From an uncultured Bacteroidales bacterium (GTDB lineage Bacteria; Bacteroidota; Bacteroidia; Bacteroidales; UBA932): DNA of 64,000 bases. Positions 8,172 to 16,493 of this stretch are shown one piece after another. Under the pieces are notes generated by a model that saw nothing but the letters and a program-made list of their open reading frames with translations, made no database searches and was not told where the DNA came from. The first letter of the stretch is position 1. Each line of letters starts with the position of its first letter. Location of the stretch: NCBI GenBank assembly GCA_944325505.1, contig CALVAJ010000004.1, positions 1 through 64,000 on the forward strand, given 5' to 3'. The position numbers were made by a program, and so were the translations under genes.

Positions 8172-8202
8172 CAAAGGTATATAATATTTTTTATCGTGCA
8201 AA
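8172..8202 (-). promoter_or_regulatory. Promoter for tRNA-Glu and rpsT
   Basis: On the minus strand TTTG (8202-8199), a 19-base spacer and TACCTTTG (8179-8172) match the Bacteroidota consensus exactly. The predicted transcription start is near 8165, about 20 bases before the tRNA. Confidence 0.8.
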
Positions 8203-8212
8203 ATATTTTTTG

Positions 8213-9220
8213 CTATTTTGTATCTCCGATGCCCCATTCGAACGAATACAGGATTGATTCGACCTGCCTCAGATAGTGGCGCTTGTCGTATTTCGGCGCG
8301 TAGACAAAAGCTTCAAGTACGATGATTTCCTTACCGTCCTGACTGTAGAACGCATGGGATACGAACGGGCCTCCCATATAGTCGTTATAGACTTCCCACA
8401 GACCGCGCATCTGGGCAAATTCCCTGTCTTTGTATTTGATATACCTGACATCTGGCATTATTGCATTGCTTATGGTCATGTATGTGTTTTCGAACATTCC
8501 CGGGACGTTTGCTTTCATGTATTCGTTGCTTCTGGTCATGAGCGTGTCCCTGGAGAAGTCGGCTTCGGTGCCGGTTGCCGGATATTTGAATATCAGGAAC
8601 CCCTGTGTGGTGTACTGCGTGTCGTAGCTTACCCACAGGAAGTCATCTGTCTGTTTCTTGAGGGTGTAGCCTCCGGGGAAATGCAGGATGCCGCCTGTCA
8701 GCCTGGCCACCGCAGGCCTGAGGGTGACTTCCTCATACCGTATGGAATTCGTAATTACCCTGGCTCTTTCAGCCTGTTCGAGGGTGGAGAGTATCTTCTC
8801 TCCGTTTTCACTTATCAGCCGGCATGCCGTTTCGCTGTCCGGGGCATTCACTCCGATGACACACTGAGGACTTGCCCATATGTCGCTGCGGAACATTACG
8901 GAAGGGTTTGTGGCCTTGCTGTCGATATTTACAATGAATATGTTCCTGTGTATCTGGAAAATATCGGTGAATGCACCTGGCGTGATATTGATAAGGGTGT
9001 ACAGAGGCTCTTTCTGGGGAAGATAAGGGCAGTCGCTGGCAAGCAGGTCCCTGAGGCTCGTGCCTACATTGTCTTCCCAGTATTCCTTGTTTATGACGAT
9101 AAGCACTTCTCCTGCTTTCCCGCTTATGCTTGGAAGCAGAGGCTTCCTTTCCTGGTTCTTGCAGGAGACAACCGTCAGGACGGCTGCCATGGCGGCAAGC
9201 CAAAAGATTATTCTTTTCAT
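8213..9220 (-). CDS. DUF4837 family lipoprotein
   Basis: A Bacteroidota protein family of unknown function. The start at 9220 gives MKRIIFWLAAMAAVLTVVSC, a lipoprotein signal with its lipobox cysteine at residue 20. The upstream in-frame Met at 9310 would place 30 non-signal residues in front and run into the rseP stop region, so it is rejected. The mature part is about 315 residues with the family's N-terminal GKAGEVLIVINKEYWED and later PGAFTDIFQIHRNIFIV. It should be an exported lipid-anchored protein. It follows rseP by 64 bases in the M23-dxr-rseP run. Function is unknown; the family name is by recognition of pattern. Confidence 0.85.
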   Translation of the reverse strand: MKRIIFWLAAMAAVLTVVSCKNQERKPLLPSISGKAGEVLIVINKEYWEDNVGTSLRDLLASDCPYLPQKEPLYTLINITPGAFTDIFQIHRNIFIVNIDSKATNPSVMFRSDIWASPQCVIGVNAPDSETACRLISENGEKILSTLEQAERARVITNSIRYEEVTLRPAVARLTGGILHFPGGYTLKKQTDDFLWVSYDTQYTTQGFLIFKYPATGTEADFSRDTLMTRSNEYMKANVPGMFENTYMTISNAIMPDVRYIKYKDREFAQMRGLWEVYNDYMGGPFVSHAFYSQDGKEIIVLEAFVYAPKYDKRHYLRQVESILYSFEWGIGDTK

Positions 9221-9284
9221 ATTGATAGGTTTTATTCCGTCAGACAAATATACTGATTTAAATCGTTTATCCAAACGCGGCCTT

Positions 9285-10589
9285 TTACCGTACAAGCCTT
9301 CCGATATCATTCCCGAAAGCCAGTATCATAAGTCCGAACAGCAGGATCATCCCTACCATCTGGGCGCCGGCAAGGAAGCTGTCGCTTGGTTTCTTCCCGC
9401 TTGCCATTTCATACACTGTGAAGACTATATGTCCGCCGTCAAGGGCCGGTATCGGCAGCAGGTTCATCACTCCGAGCATTATCGACAGAAGGGCCAGGAT
9501 GTTGATGAAACGGTACCAGTCCCAGTCGGCCGGGAATATCTGTCCCATGGATATGAAACTTCCCACTGATTTGTATGCTTCCGTCCTTGGGGTGAATATC
9601 AGCTTGAGGTCCTGGATATATCCTCCTATGGTAGAGAATGTCAGCTTAATACCTGCAGGTACGGCTTCAGGAATGGAGTATCTTTTGGTCTCTACTCCCG
9701 GGAGACTGGTGTATATCCCCAGCAGGCCTGCCGTGTCGACCTGAAGCCCGACTGAAACGGTATCCTTGCCTCTCTGTACGGATGCCAGGACTTTCTGTCC
9801 GCGGTAGCCTTTGAGCAGCTGTCTGGTGTCCTGCAGAAATTCGGTTTCATGTCCGTCGATGGACAGAATCCGGTCGCCTTCCTGAAGACCGGACGCGAAA
9901 TTCGGAGAGGTGGCAGGGATCGTGTCTATAATGAACGGTATGGCAAGGCCGAACATTCCGGGCGTGTTGAGTACATCCCCTATCATGTTCTGGTCTATAT
10001 AGATATCCAGCGTGTCTCCGTCTCTGAGGACGGTCGCTTTGGAGGCTGTCCTTCTTGCCAGATCCGCCTGAAGCATTTCGAACCGTTCCGGTACGTAATC
10101 ATCGAACTTGAGAATCCTGTCCCCGTTGCGGAATCCCATTTCATAGGCGAGATCATTGACGTATATCCGGTTGTTGTCATTGCTTATATAGGATTCCCCC
10201 CATCCGGCCATTATACCTATATATAGTAGAATGGCGAAAATGAAGTTGAACAGCACGCCGCCTGCCATGACCAGGAGCCTCTGCCATGCGGGCCTGCTCC
10301 GGAATTCCCACGGCTGCGGGGGTTTTTTCATTGAGTCCATGTCCATGGACTCATCTATCATTCCTGCTATCTTGCAATATCCACCGAGAGGGAGCCAGCC
10401 GATGCCGTATTCAGTCTCGGAATTTTTCGGTTTGAACCTGAGCAGGGCGAACTTTACATCGAAGAACAGATAGAATTTCTCTACCTTTATCTTGAAGAGC
10501 TTTGCGAAAAAGAAGTGCCCCAGCTCATGGATTATTATAAGAATCGAGAGAGCAAGGATTACCTGGAGTATTTTTATCAGAACTATCAT
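9285..10589 (-). CDS. rseP: RIP (site-2) zinc metalloprotease
   Basis: Intramembrane protease that cleaves anti-sigma factors and remnant signal peptides. The 434 residues show the HELGH zinc motif in the first membrane helix (H21, E22, H25), two PDZ-like regions between about 120 and 290, and the second active-site motif NLLPIPALDGGH near residue 385, whose Asp is the third zinc ligand. The last residues form the final membrane helix. It sits 19 bases after dxr, a neighbourhood that is also common in Proteobacteria (dxr-rseP). Confidence 0.94.
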   Translation of the reverse strand: MIVLIKILQVILALSILIIIHELGHFFFAKLFKIKVEKFYLFFDVKFALLRFKPKNSETEYGIGWLPLGGYCKIAGMIDESMDMDSMKKPPQPWEFRSRPAWQRLLVMAGGVLFNFIFAILLYIGIMAGWGESYISNDNNRIYVNDLAYEMGFRNGDRILKFDDYVPERFEMLQADLARRTASKATVLRDGDTLDIYIDQNMIGDVLNTPGMFGLAIPFIIDTIPATSPNFASGLQEGDRILSIDGHETEFLQDTRQLLKGYRGQKVLASVQRGKDTVSVGLQVDTAGLLGIYTSLPGVETKRYSIPEAVPAGIKLTFSTIGGYIQDLKLIFTPRTEAYKSVGSFISMGQIFPADWDWYRFINILALLSIMLGVMNLLPIPALDGGHIVFTVYEMASGKKPSDSFLAGAQMVGMILLFGLMILAFGNDIGRLVR

Positions 10590-10608
10590 CTTGTCTGGAA
10601 TTGCTGGA

Positions 10609-11796
10609 TTATATTCTCTTGCATGAAGCCTTTCCTGCTATTTTTTCAGCGGCAAGGGCAAGTACGGCACTGTTGGTGTCGTAGATATTCCCAAGGTCGG
10701 GAGCGGCGATAAAGCCGGCGTCCTGCATGCAGGAGGATATGATGTCGCTTATATCGTAGAACCCTATGCGGTCCTGAAGGTAGGCCGCTACCGCGGCTTC
10801 GTTTGCTGCATTCATGATACACGGCATGTTTCCTCCCTTTTCAAGGGCTTCATATGCCAGCCTTAGGGCAGGGAACTTTTCCATGTCGGGTGCATGGAAA
10901 CTCAGGGTGGCGAGCCGGGCGAAATCCAGCTTCCTGTTATTGAGCGTGAGTCTTTCGGGGTACCCCAGGGCATACTGTATCGGCTCTCTCATGTCCGGGT
11001 GGCCGAGCTGGGCGATGACAGCCCCGTCAGCGAACTCTACCATGGAATGTATGATGGACTGAGGATGTACCACGACGTTTATCTTTTCCGGAGGGGTGTC
11101 GAAAAGCCATCTGGCTTCTATGACTTCCAGCCCTTTGTTCATCATGGTCGCGGAGTCTATCGTCACTTTGCTGCCCATGCTCCACTGCGGATGTTTCAGT
11201 GCCTGTTCTTTTGTCGCACGGGCGATCTGTTCCCTGTCCCATGTGCGGAACGGCCCCCCGGAAGCCGTAAGGTGGATTTTCTCCACTTCAGCCCCGTTGG
11301 CCCCCTGCAGGCACTGGAAGATGGCTGAATGTTCGGAATCCACAGGCAGTATCCTGCTCCCGGTCTCTTTTGCAATGGCCATGACCGCTGCCCCGGCGGC
11401 TACGAGGGTCTCCTTGTTGGCCAGGGCAATCGTTTTCCCTGCCTTTACCGCGGCGACAGTGGATTCCAGGCCGCTGAACCCTACCATTGAAGTAAGCACT
11501 ATGTCTATTTCAGGCTTTGATACGAGTCCGCATACCGCTTCCATTCCCTCGTGTACTGAAATGCCGTGCCCCGACAGGGCATCTTTTACTTTACGGTAGT
11601 GCTCCCGGTTGCATATGACGACATCTTCAGCGTTGAACTCAACAGCCTGGGAACAGAGTGTCTCCCAGCTGTTGTTGGCTGTCAGAAGTACGGCCCTGAA
11701 CTTGTCAGGATGCTGTTTGATGACATCGAGTGCCTGTCTGCCTATCGAGCCTGTAGAACCCAGGATGGCGATATTCTTTTTCGCTGAATTTCCCAT
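10609..11796 (-). CDS. dxr: 1-deoxy-D-xylulose 5-phosphate reductoisomerase
   Basis: Second enzyme of the MEP isoprenoid pathway; it makes 2-C-methyl-D-erythritol 4-phosphate with NADPH. The 395 residues include the NADPH loop GSTGSIG (13-19), the metal and substrate motif PVDSEHSAIFQ, the HPQSIIHSM segment and MNAANEAAVAAYL near the C-terminus. It begins 2 bases after the M23 peptidase stop and ends 19 bases before rseP, so it is operonic. Confidence 0.96.
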   Translation of the reverse strand: MGNSAKKNIAILGSTGSIGRQALDVIKQHPDKFRAVLLTANNSWETLCSQAVEFNAEDVVICNREHYRKVKDALSGHGISVHEGMEAVCGLVSKPEIDIVLTSMVGFSGLESTVAAVKAGKTIALANKETLVAAGAAVMAIAKETGSRILPVDSEHSAIFQCLQGANGAEVEKIHLTASGGPFRTWDREQIARATKEQALKHPQWSMGSKVTIDSATMMNKGLEVIEARWLFDTPPEKINVVVHPQSIIHSMVEFADGAVIAQLGHPDMREPIQYALGYPERLTLNNRKLDFARLATLSFHAPDMEKFPALRLAYEALEKGGNMPCIMNAANEAAVAAYLQDRIGFYDISDIISSCMQDAGFIAAPDLGNIYDTNSAVLALAAEKIAGKASCKRI

Positions 11797-11798
11797 TT

Positions 11799-12644
11799 TC
11801 AGAAATTGATGTATTTAGTCGGGTCGACGGCTTCCCCTTTGTACCACAGCTCGAAATGCAGATGATCCCCCGTACTGAGGGATCCCGTATTGCCTACAAG
11901 AGCTATCGGCGATCCTGCCGTTACCTTGTCTCCGGTCTTTTTAAGCAGTTTCTGGTTGTGCTTGTATATGGTGATTATGTCATTGCTGTGCTGCAGCTGG
12001 ATGGTATAGCCTGCCGTGTTGCTCCATCCGGCGAATATGACGGTCCCGTCAAGCGCAGCCTTGACTACGGAGTTGGCAGGGGCGGTAATGTCTATGTAGG
12101 GATGTACTACGTTGTCATACCCCTGCGATATCACGCCTTTCAGCGGAGTAAAGAACATCATCCCTTCTATCGGGAGCACCCTCGCCTGCCTGCCTGACAG
12201 GCCGAACTGCTCTTCTTCCATTATCTGGTGCCGGAGGAGCGAGTCCTGCTTTGCGGAGTAATCGTCCCGGACCGCATTGGCGCTCTGCCCGAGGTTTATT
12301 ATGCTGTCGATCCTCATCGGCTCTTCGCCTGCGATGACCTTTTTCAGGTTCACTGCATAGATTTCCCAGATTTTCATCTTGTTCTCAAGGGAATCCGCCA
12401 GGATGGCGTTCTGGATGGCGGCCCTTCTGGCGTTGGCATCCGGATATCCGGGAATGAAGGTGCGGACAGGGGTGAATGCTATGATGGAATAGAACGCTGC
12501 CGTCACGCATACGCAGACGGTGATTACCGTGACCAGGAAATTCACCCGGGTAAAGCGGAAAGACCATAACTGTTTGTGGGTCTGGTCTTCTATGAGGACA
12601 AGCCGGAATTTGCTTACTTTTGTATCTTTATTTTGTCTTGCCAT
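11799..12644 (-). CDS. M23 family (LytM-type) cell-wall peptidase
   Basis: Membrane-anchored peptidoglycan endopeptidase or an activator of one. Residues 1-30 are cytoplasmic, a single membrane helix spans about 35-57, a periplasmic helical region follows, and the M23 domain covers about 165-280. Zinc ligands are visible as H181, D185 and H263 (in the HLH motif 261-263), so it is probably catalytically active. It is the first gene of the run M23-dxr-rseP-DUF4837 and is divergent from ruvX, with only 25 bases between the two starts. I see no clear minus-strand promoter in that gap; it may lie inside ruvX. Confidence 0.9.
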   Translation of the reverse strand: MARQNKDTKVSKFRLVLIEDQTHKQLWSFRFTRVNFLVTVITVCVCVTAAFYSIIAFTPVRTFIPGYPDANARRAAIQNAILADSLENKMKIWEIYAVNLKKVIAGEEPMRIDSIINLGQSANAVRDDYSAKQDSLLRHQIMEEEQFGLSGRQARVLPIEGMMFFTPLKGVISQGYDNVVHPYIDITAPANSVVKAALDGTVIFAGWSNTAGYTIQLQHSNDIITIYKHNQKLLKKTGDKVTAGSPIALVGNTGSLSTGDHLHFELWYKGEAVDPTKYINF

Positions 12645-12662
12645 ACTTAAATGTTACCTTTG
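12632..12662 (+). promoter_or_regulatory. Promoter of ruvX
   Basis: TTTG (12632-12635), a 19-base spacer and TACCTTTG (12655-12662) match the Bacteroidota consensus exactly. Transcription should begin at about 12668-12670, which is the ruvX ATG itself. The -33 element lies inside the start of the divergent M23 gene. Confidence 0.75.
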
Positions 12663-12669
12663 TGCCGGT

Positions 12670-13161
12670 ATGGACAGGATCATAGGCATAGACTATGGAA
12701 GGAAAAGAACGGGAGTCGCAGTGAGCGACCCTCTCGGGATCTTCGCGTCCGCCCTCGACACAGTACAGTCTGCAAAGATAATAGATTATCTCAAAACTTT
12801 TTCTGAAAAAGAAAACATATCCAGGTTCGTGGTGGGCTATCCTGTGAATATGGACGGAACCCCGTCGGAGGCGGCCAGCGATGTGGAAGGTTTCCTCCGG
12901 CGTCTGGCCAAAGCGTTTCCTGGAGTGCCTGTGGAGAGGGAAGACGAGAGATTCACTTCAGTGCTTGCCCACAGGGCGATGATTGACGGAGGGATGAAGG
13001 CGAGTGAGCGGAGGAACAAGTCTTCGGTGGACAAGATAAGCGCGGCCATCATACTGCAGGGCTATATGGACCGCAAGTCCGGAGACTCTCCTTTTGTTCC
13101 GGCACCGGATGCGGTACCGGATTCCCGTTGCGGGAAGGTGACCGGAAAAAGAAGAAGATGA
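12670..13161 (+). CDS. ruvX: Putative pre-16S rRNA nuclease / Holliday junction resolvase-like YqgF
   Basis: RNase H-fold protein of 163 residues, essential in many bacteria and linked to processing of the 16S rRNA 5' end. The start MDRIIGIDYGRKRTGVA contains the first catalytic Asp (D7); EREDERFTS holds the acidic pair, and the late NKSSVDKISAAIILQGYM carries the last Asp. A frame open further upstream is ignored because it would overlap the divergent M23 gene and lacks the family motif. A Lys/Arg-rich tail of about 25 residues extends past the normal end. The mRNA may be nearly leaderless. def follows 18 bases downstream. Confidence 0.92.
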   Translation: MDRIIGIDYGRKRTGVAVSDPLGIFASALDTVQSAKIIDYLKTFSEKENISRFVVGYPVNMDGTPSEAASDVEGFLRRLAKAFPGVPVEREDERFTSVLAHRAMIDGGMKASERRNKSSVDKISAAIILQGYMDRKSGDSPFVPAPDAVPDSRCGKVTGKRRR

Positions 13162-13179
13162 ATTTTTAAAATATAGAAA

Positions 13180-13737
13180 ATGAGCAATATACTACCTATT
13201 TACCTTTATGGCGCGGAAGTCCTGAAAGAGCAGGCGAAAGAGGCGGACATTACTGACCGCGAGCATCTTGCCACTCTGGTCGGGGAGATGAAGGAGACAC
13301 TGAAGTCGGCTGACGGCTGCGGGCTTGCCGCTCCGCAGGTGGGCGTCTCGGAAAGGGTCCTTATCGTGGACGGGACTGTCGTGGCCGACGTTTACGACTA
13401 TCTCAAGGACTTTAAGAGGACTATGATCAATCCGGTCCTTCTGGAGGAAAGCAGCGAGCAGTGTACATATTCTGAAGGATGTCTCAGCGTACCCGGGATA
13501 TATGCAGAGGTGCGCCGGCCGTCGAAAATCAAAGTCGAATATTACAACGAAAATCTGGAGAAGGTCACCGAGGAGTTCGACAAGTTCGCCTGCAGGATGA
13601 TCCAGCACGAGATGGAACATCTGGACGGGCACCTGTTCGTGGAGAAGGTCGCTCCGATCAGGCGGAAGATGATCACCAAGAAACTTCAGAATATTGCAAA
13701 AGGCCGTATTTCGGCAAGATACAAAACCAGGCAGTAG
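13180..13737 (+). CDS. def: Peptide deformylase
   Basis: Removes the formyl group from the N-terminal Met of new proteins. All three family motifs are present in 185 residues: GCGLAAPQVG (46-55), EGCLSVPG (99-106) with metal ligand C101, and HEMEH (143-147) with ligands H143 and H147 and catalytic E144. The loop between motifs one and two carries a short insert (VADVYDYLKDF), usual in Bacteroidota. It follows ruvX by 18 bases and precedes the phosphohexomutase by 52. Confidence 0.97.
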   Translation: MSNILPIYLYGAEVLKEQAKEADITDREHLATLVGEMKETLKSADGCGLAAPQVGVSERVLIVDGTVVADVYDYLKDFKRTMINPVLLEESSEQCTYSEGCLSVPGIYAEVRRPSKIKVEYYNENLEKVTEEFDKFACRMIQHEMEHLDGHLFVEKVAPIRRKMITKKLQNIAKGRISARYKTRQ

Positions 13738-13789
13738 GAGGGCCGCCTTTTGGGGCCGACTTTATCCTGCTATATAAAATTCCAATATA

Positions 13790-15151
13790 ATGGGTGCTTT
13801 CCATGCTTATGATATCCGCGGGGTCTATAATGTGGACTTCGACAAGGATACCGCCTATAAGACGGGCTATTTCATCCCTGAGCTTCTCGGTACGGACAAA
13901 GTCCTGGTAGGCCGTGACTGCCGTATGTCCTCCGATGAGATCCATGATTATCTGGTCAAAGGTATCACGGATTCCGGAGCGGATGTCTATGACCTCGGAC
14001 TGAGTACTACGCCGATGGTATATTTCGGAACCGCTGAATATGGTTTCAAGGCATCCGTGCAGATAACCGCTTCGCATAATCCGGCACAGTATAACGGGAT
14101 GAAAGTCTCCAGGGAGAATGCGCTGCCTGTCGGTCTGGACAACGGTCTGGGGCAGATCCGTGACTGGATAGACGCCGGGAGGGCATGTCCTGTGGCGGAG
14201 AAGAAAGGCTCCGTGCACCGGATAGACATTCATAAGGAGTATCTCGATTTCCTGCTGAAATTCAAGCGTGACTATTCCGATCTGAAAATCGCCATGGATG
14301 TCTCCAACGGCATGGCCTCACTTTACGTAAAGGAGATTTTCGGGGATTCCCCGGCCTATATATATGATACTATGGACGGACGTTTCCCCAACCATGAACC
14401 GAATCCTCTGGTCCCGGCCAATGTCGCTGACCTTAAGGCTCTGGTCCTGAAGACAGGGGCTGATGTCGGAGTGATATATGACGGAGATGCCGACAGGGTG
14501 ATGTTCGTGGATGAGAACGGCCGGTTCATTTCCCCTGACCTGATGATAGCCGTACTCGGCCACTGGTTCCTGGAGGAAAAGGGTGAAAAAGGAATTGTGC
14601 TTCAGGATATCAGAAGTTCAAAGGCTGTAGGGGAGTATCTTGCACCGATGGGTGCCAAGATGGAGACATGGAAAGTCGGAAGGGCATTCGCCGCCAGAAA
14701 ACTACGTGAAATCGACGGTGTATATGGCGGGGAACTGGCCGGTCACTACTATTTCAGGGACTTTTTCTATTCAGACAGCGGGCTGCTGGCTTCGATATTG
14801 ATACTCAATGTTATAGCCAAAATGAAGAAAAACGGTGTCACCATCGGCGGCCTTATTTCACGGATAGAAAAGTACCGCAATTCCGGAGAAATCAATTTCC
14901 GGGTAGAGGACAAGCAGGGAGCGATGGATGCAGTCCGGGATTATTTTATGGGCGCGGAAGAATCTTCGGCCTATATGGATTTCGACGGGTACAGGGTGGA
15001 ATTTCCGCAGTGGTGGTTCAATATAAGGCCTTCAAATACGGAACCGTATCTCAGATTCATATGCGAGGCGTCCTCCCGGGAGCTTCTTGATGAGAAAGTA
15101 GCTGCCGTAAAGGACATTCTCTTCACGAAATTTTCCGCAGAACTGTCATAA
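13790..15151 (+). CDS. manB: Phosphomannomutase / phosphoglucomutase
   Basis: Alpha-D-phosphohexomutase interconverting hexose 6- and 1-phosphates; it may supply mannose-1-phosphate for GDP-sugars. The 453 residues show the four domains: the phosphoserine loop TASHNP with S95, the metal loop DGDADR (231-236), the sugar-binding GGELAGHYYF (GGExSGH type), and the C-terminal phosphate-binding RPSNTEPYLR. Substrate preference (mannose versus glucose) cannot be read from sequence, so the symbol is provisional. It is followed 19 bases later by a thioredoxin gene. It is 10 kb from the mannan locus and not part of it. Confidence 0.9.
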   Translation: MGAFHAYDIRGVYNVDFDKDTAYKTGYFIPELLGTDKVLVGRDCRMSSDEIHDYLVKGITDSGADVYDLGLSTTPMVYFGTAEYGFKASVQITASHNPAQYNGMKVSRENALPVGLDNGLGQIRDWIDAGRACPVAEKKGSVHRIDIHKEYLDFLLKFKRDYSDLKIAMDVSNGMASLYVKEIFGDSPAYIYDTMDGRFPNHEPNPLVPANVADLKALVLKTGADVGVIYDGDADRVMFVDENGRFISPDLMIAVLGHWFLEEKGEKGIVLQDIRSSKAVGEYLAPMGAKMETWKVGRAFAARKLREIDGVYGGELAGHYYFRDFFYSDSGLLASILILNVIAKMKKNGVTIGGLISRIEKYRNSGEINFRVEDKQGAMDAVRDYFMGAEESSAYMDFDGYRVEFPQWWFNIRPSNTEPYLRFICEASSRELLDEKVAAVKDILFTKFSAELS

Positions 15152-15170
15152 AACATAATAATCATTTGCA

Positions 15171-15599
15171 ATGAAAACATTTGGAAGAACAATCGCCGTT
15201 ATCACGGCTTTCGCTGCAGGAGTCATTTCTGCCTGGGCGACCAATGATACAGAGAAAGTGACTGTCCTTACCGAGGACCAGTACAAGTCTTCGGTAGAGG
15301 ATTTTACGACCAGTGAGTGGGAGTACCTCGGTGACGGTCCCGCTGTCGTGGATTTCTATGCCGACTGGTGCGGACCATGCCGCAAGCTCGCCCCTGTCAT
15401 GGATGAACTGGCTGCAGAGTATGCCGGTAAGGTAAAGTTCTATAAGGTCAATATAGACAGTGCAAAGGCCCTTGCTGCCGCCTATGGTATCCGCTCTATC
15501 CCTTCAGTGCTTTTTATCCCTGCCGGGGAAGAGCCGAAGATGAATGTCGGACTGATGTCCAAGGAGGAGTTCAAGGAAAAACTGGAAGAACTTCTTTGA
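15171..15599 (+). CDS. Exported thioredoxin-like protein
   Basis: A 142-residue thioredoxin fold with the classical active site WCGPC (C67, C70) and the cis-proline segment SIPSVLF. Unlike cytoplasmic TrxA it has an N-terminal hydrophobic signal (about residues 5-23), ending before ATNDTEK, so it should work in the periplasm or on the membrane. An obvious electron donor would be the DsbD at the left of the window, though they are not adjacent. It ends the ruvX-def-manB run, and a strong terminator lies 49 bases past its stop. Confidence 0.9.
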   Translation: MKTFGRTIAVITAFAAGVISAWATNDTEKVTVLTEDQYKSSVEDFTTSEWEYLGDGPAVVDFYADWCGPCRKLAPVMDELAAEYAGKVKFYKVNIDSAKALAAAYGIRSIPSVLFIPAGEEPKMNVGLMSKEEFKEKLEELL

Positions 15600-15648
15600 T
15601 ATCCGGTATGCCTTCCGGCATATTCAGGAATCTTTGTCGCTTAAACAT

Positions 15649-15683
15649 AAAAGACCGGGGACACTTCAGTCCCCGGTCTTTTT
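15649..15683. terminator. Bidirectional terminator between thioredoxin and rubrerythrin genes
   Basis: A 13-base inverted repeat (15649-15661 with 15670-15682) around an 8-base loop has A-runs on its left and T-runs on its right. It therefore serves both convergent genes. Confidence 0.9.
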
Positions 15684-15703
15684 CGATTTTGTGTAAAAAG
15701 TCT

Positions 15704-16258
15704 TTATTTCTTGAAATAGCGGTTGTAAAGTCCCTGGAAACCTGCACCGTGACGGGCCTCGTCCTTGGCCATTTCATGCACCGTGTCATGGATGGCGTCC
15801 AGGTTCTGGGCTTTGGCGAGCTTTGCGATACGGAGCTTGTCTTCGCAGGCGCCTCCTTCGGCTTCGATTCTCTTTTCAAGGTTGGTCTTGGTATCCCATA
15901 CCACCTCACCGAGAAGCTCGGCGAATCTGGCTGCGTGCTCGGCCTCTTCGAAAGCGTATCTTTTGAATGCCTCTGCTATTTCAGGATAGCCTTCACGGTC
16001 TGCCTGACGGCTCATCGCCAGATACATTCCTACTTCGGAGCATTCTCCGTTGAAATGGGCTTTGAGCCCTTCGAGGATTTCAGGGTCAACACCCTTTGCT
16101 ACTCCGAGTCTGTGTTCGTCAGCCCATGCTTTCATACCCTCTGTCTCAACGACTTCTACAAATTTGTCTGACTTTGCATGGCATATCGGGCACTCTGCCG
16201 GCGGGTTCTCGCCTTCATATACATATCCGCATACAAGGCATCTGAATTTCTTTTTCAT
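15704..16258 (-). CDS. Reverse rubrerythrin
   Basis: Peroxide-detoxifying non-heme iron protein. The domain order is reversed from classic rubrerythrin: the rubredoxin centre is N-terminal (C7-x2-C10 and C23-x2-C26) and the four-helix diiron domain follows (about 50-184), with Glu/His ligands in [18 protein letters not shown] and DEARHGAGF. The 184-residue length fits the revRbr group, known as efficient NADH-dependent hydrogen peroxide reductases in anaerobes. It has its own promoter (16332-16362), divergent from the SLC13 transporter, and a shared terminator downstream. Confidence 0.93.
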   Translation of the reverse strand: MKKKFRCLVCGYVYEGENPPAECPICHAKSDKFVEVVETEGMKAWADEHRLGVAKGVDPEILEGLKAHFNGECSEVGMYLAMSRQADREGYPEIAEAFKRYAFEEAEHAARFAELLGEVVWDTKTNLEKRIEAEGGACEDKLRIAKLAKAQNLDAIHDTVHEMAKDEARHGAGFQGLYNRYFKK

Positions 16259-16331
16259 GTTTTTATCTCCTTTTAATTGTACAAATAGACGATACGTTCT
16301 AAATTTGAATTATTCAAAATTGTATCTTCTG

Positions 16332-16362
16332 CAAAGGTAAATATTTTTCCTGATTCTCCAAA
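16332..16362 (-). promoter_or_regulatory. Promoter of the reverse rubrerythrin gene
   Basis: On the minus strand TTTG (16362-16359), 19 bases, then TACCTTTG (16339-16332). The predicted start near 16325 leaves a leader of about 67 bases. It is divergent from, and only 7 bases away from, the plus-strand promoter at 16370-16400. Confidence 0.78.
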
Positions 16363-16369
16363 CTTTATA

Positions 16370-16400
16370 TTGAAAAAAACTTTGCAAATAATTATCTTTG
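16370..16400 (+). promoter_or_regulatory. Promoter of the SLC13-type transporter gene
   Basis: TTG (16370-16372), 20 bases, then TATCTTTG (16393-16400). The predicted start near 16407 leaves a leader of about 87 bases before the ATG at 16494; I recognise no riboswitch in it. Confidence 0.72.
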
Positions 16401-16493
16401 TCAAGATGCGCCGCCGACTGCATAATCCGGGGCATCTTTCGGCCGGAACTGCACTATGCCGATGTTTTCCGTTAGCTTTTTAAATATTTCAAA

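Noticed and set aside
8276..9256. Plus-strand open frame of 326 codons opposite the DUF4837 gene
   Set aside because: The minus-strand frame has a lipoprotein signal and family pattern; the plus-strand protein has neither and its gene would collide with the rseP/DUF4837 operon.
9220..9310. Upstream start for the DUF4837 gene
   Set aside because: Using the Met at 9310 would put 30 basic residues before the lipoprotein signal and leave it internal; the start at 9220 gives a normal lipobox.
15596..16171. Plus-strand open frame of 191 codons opposite the reverse rubrerythrin gene
   Set aside because: It runs through the bidirectional terminator and lies opposite a gene with all metal ligands; no recognisable features.
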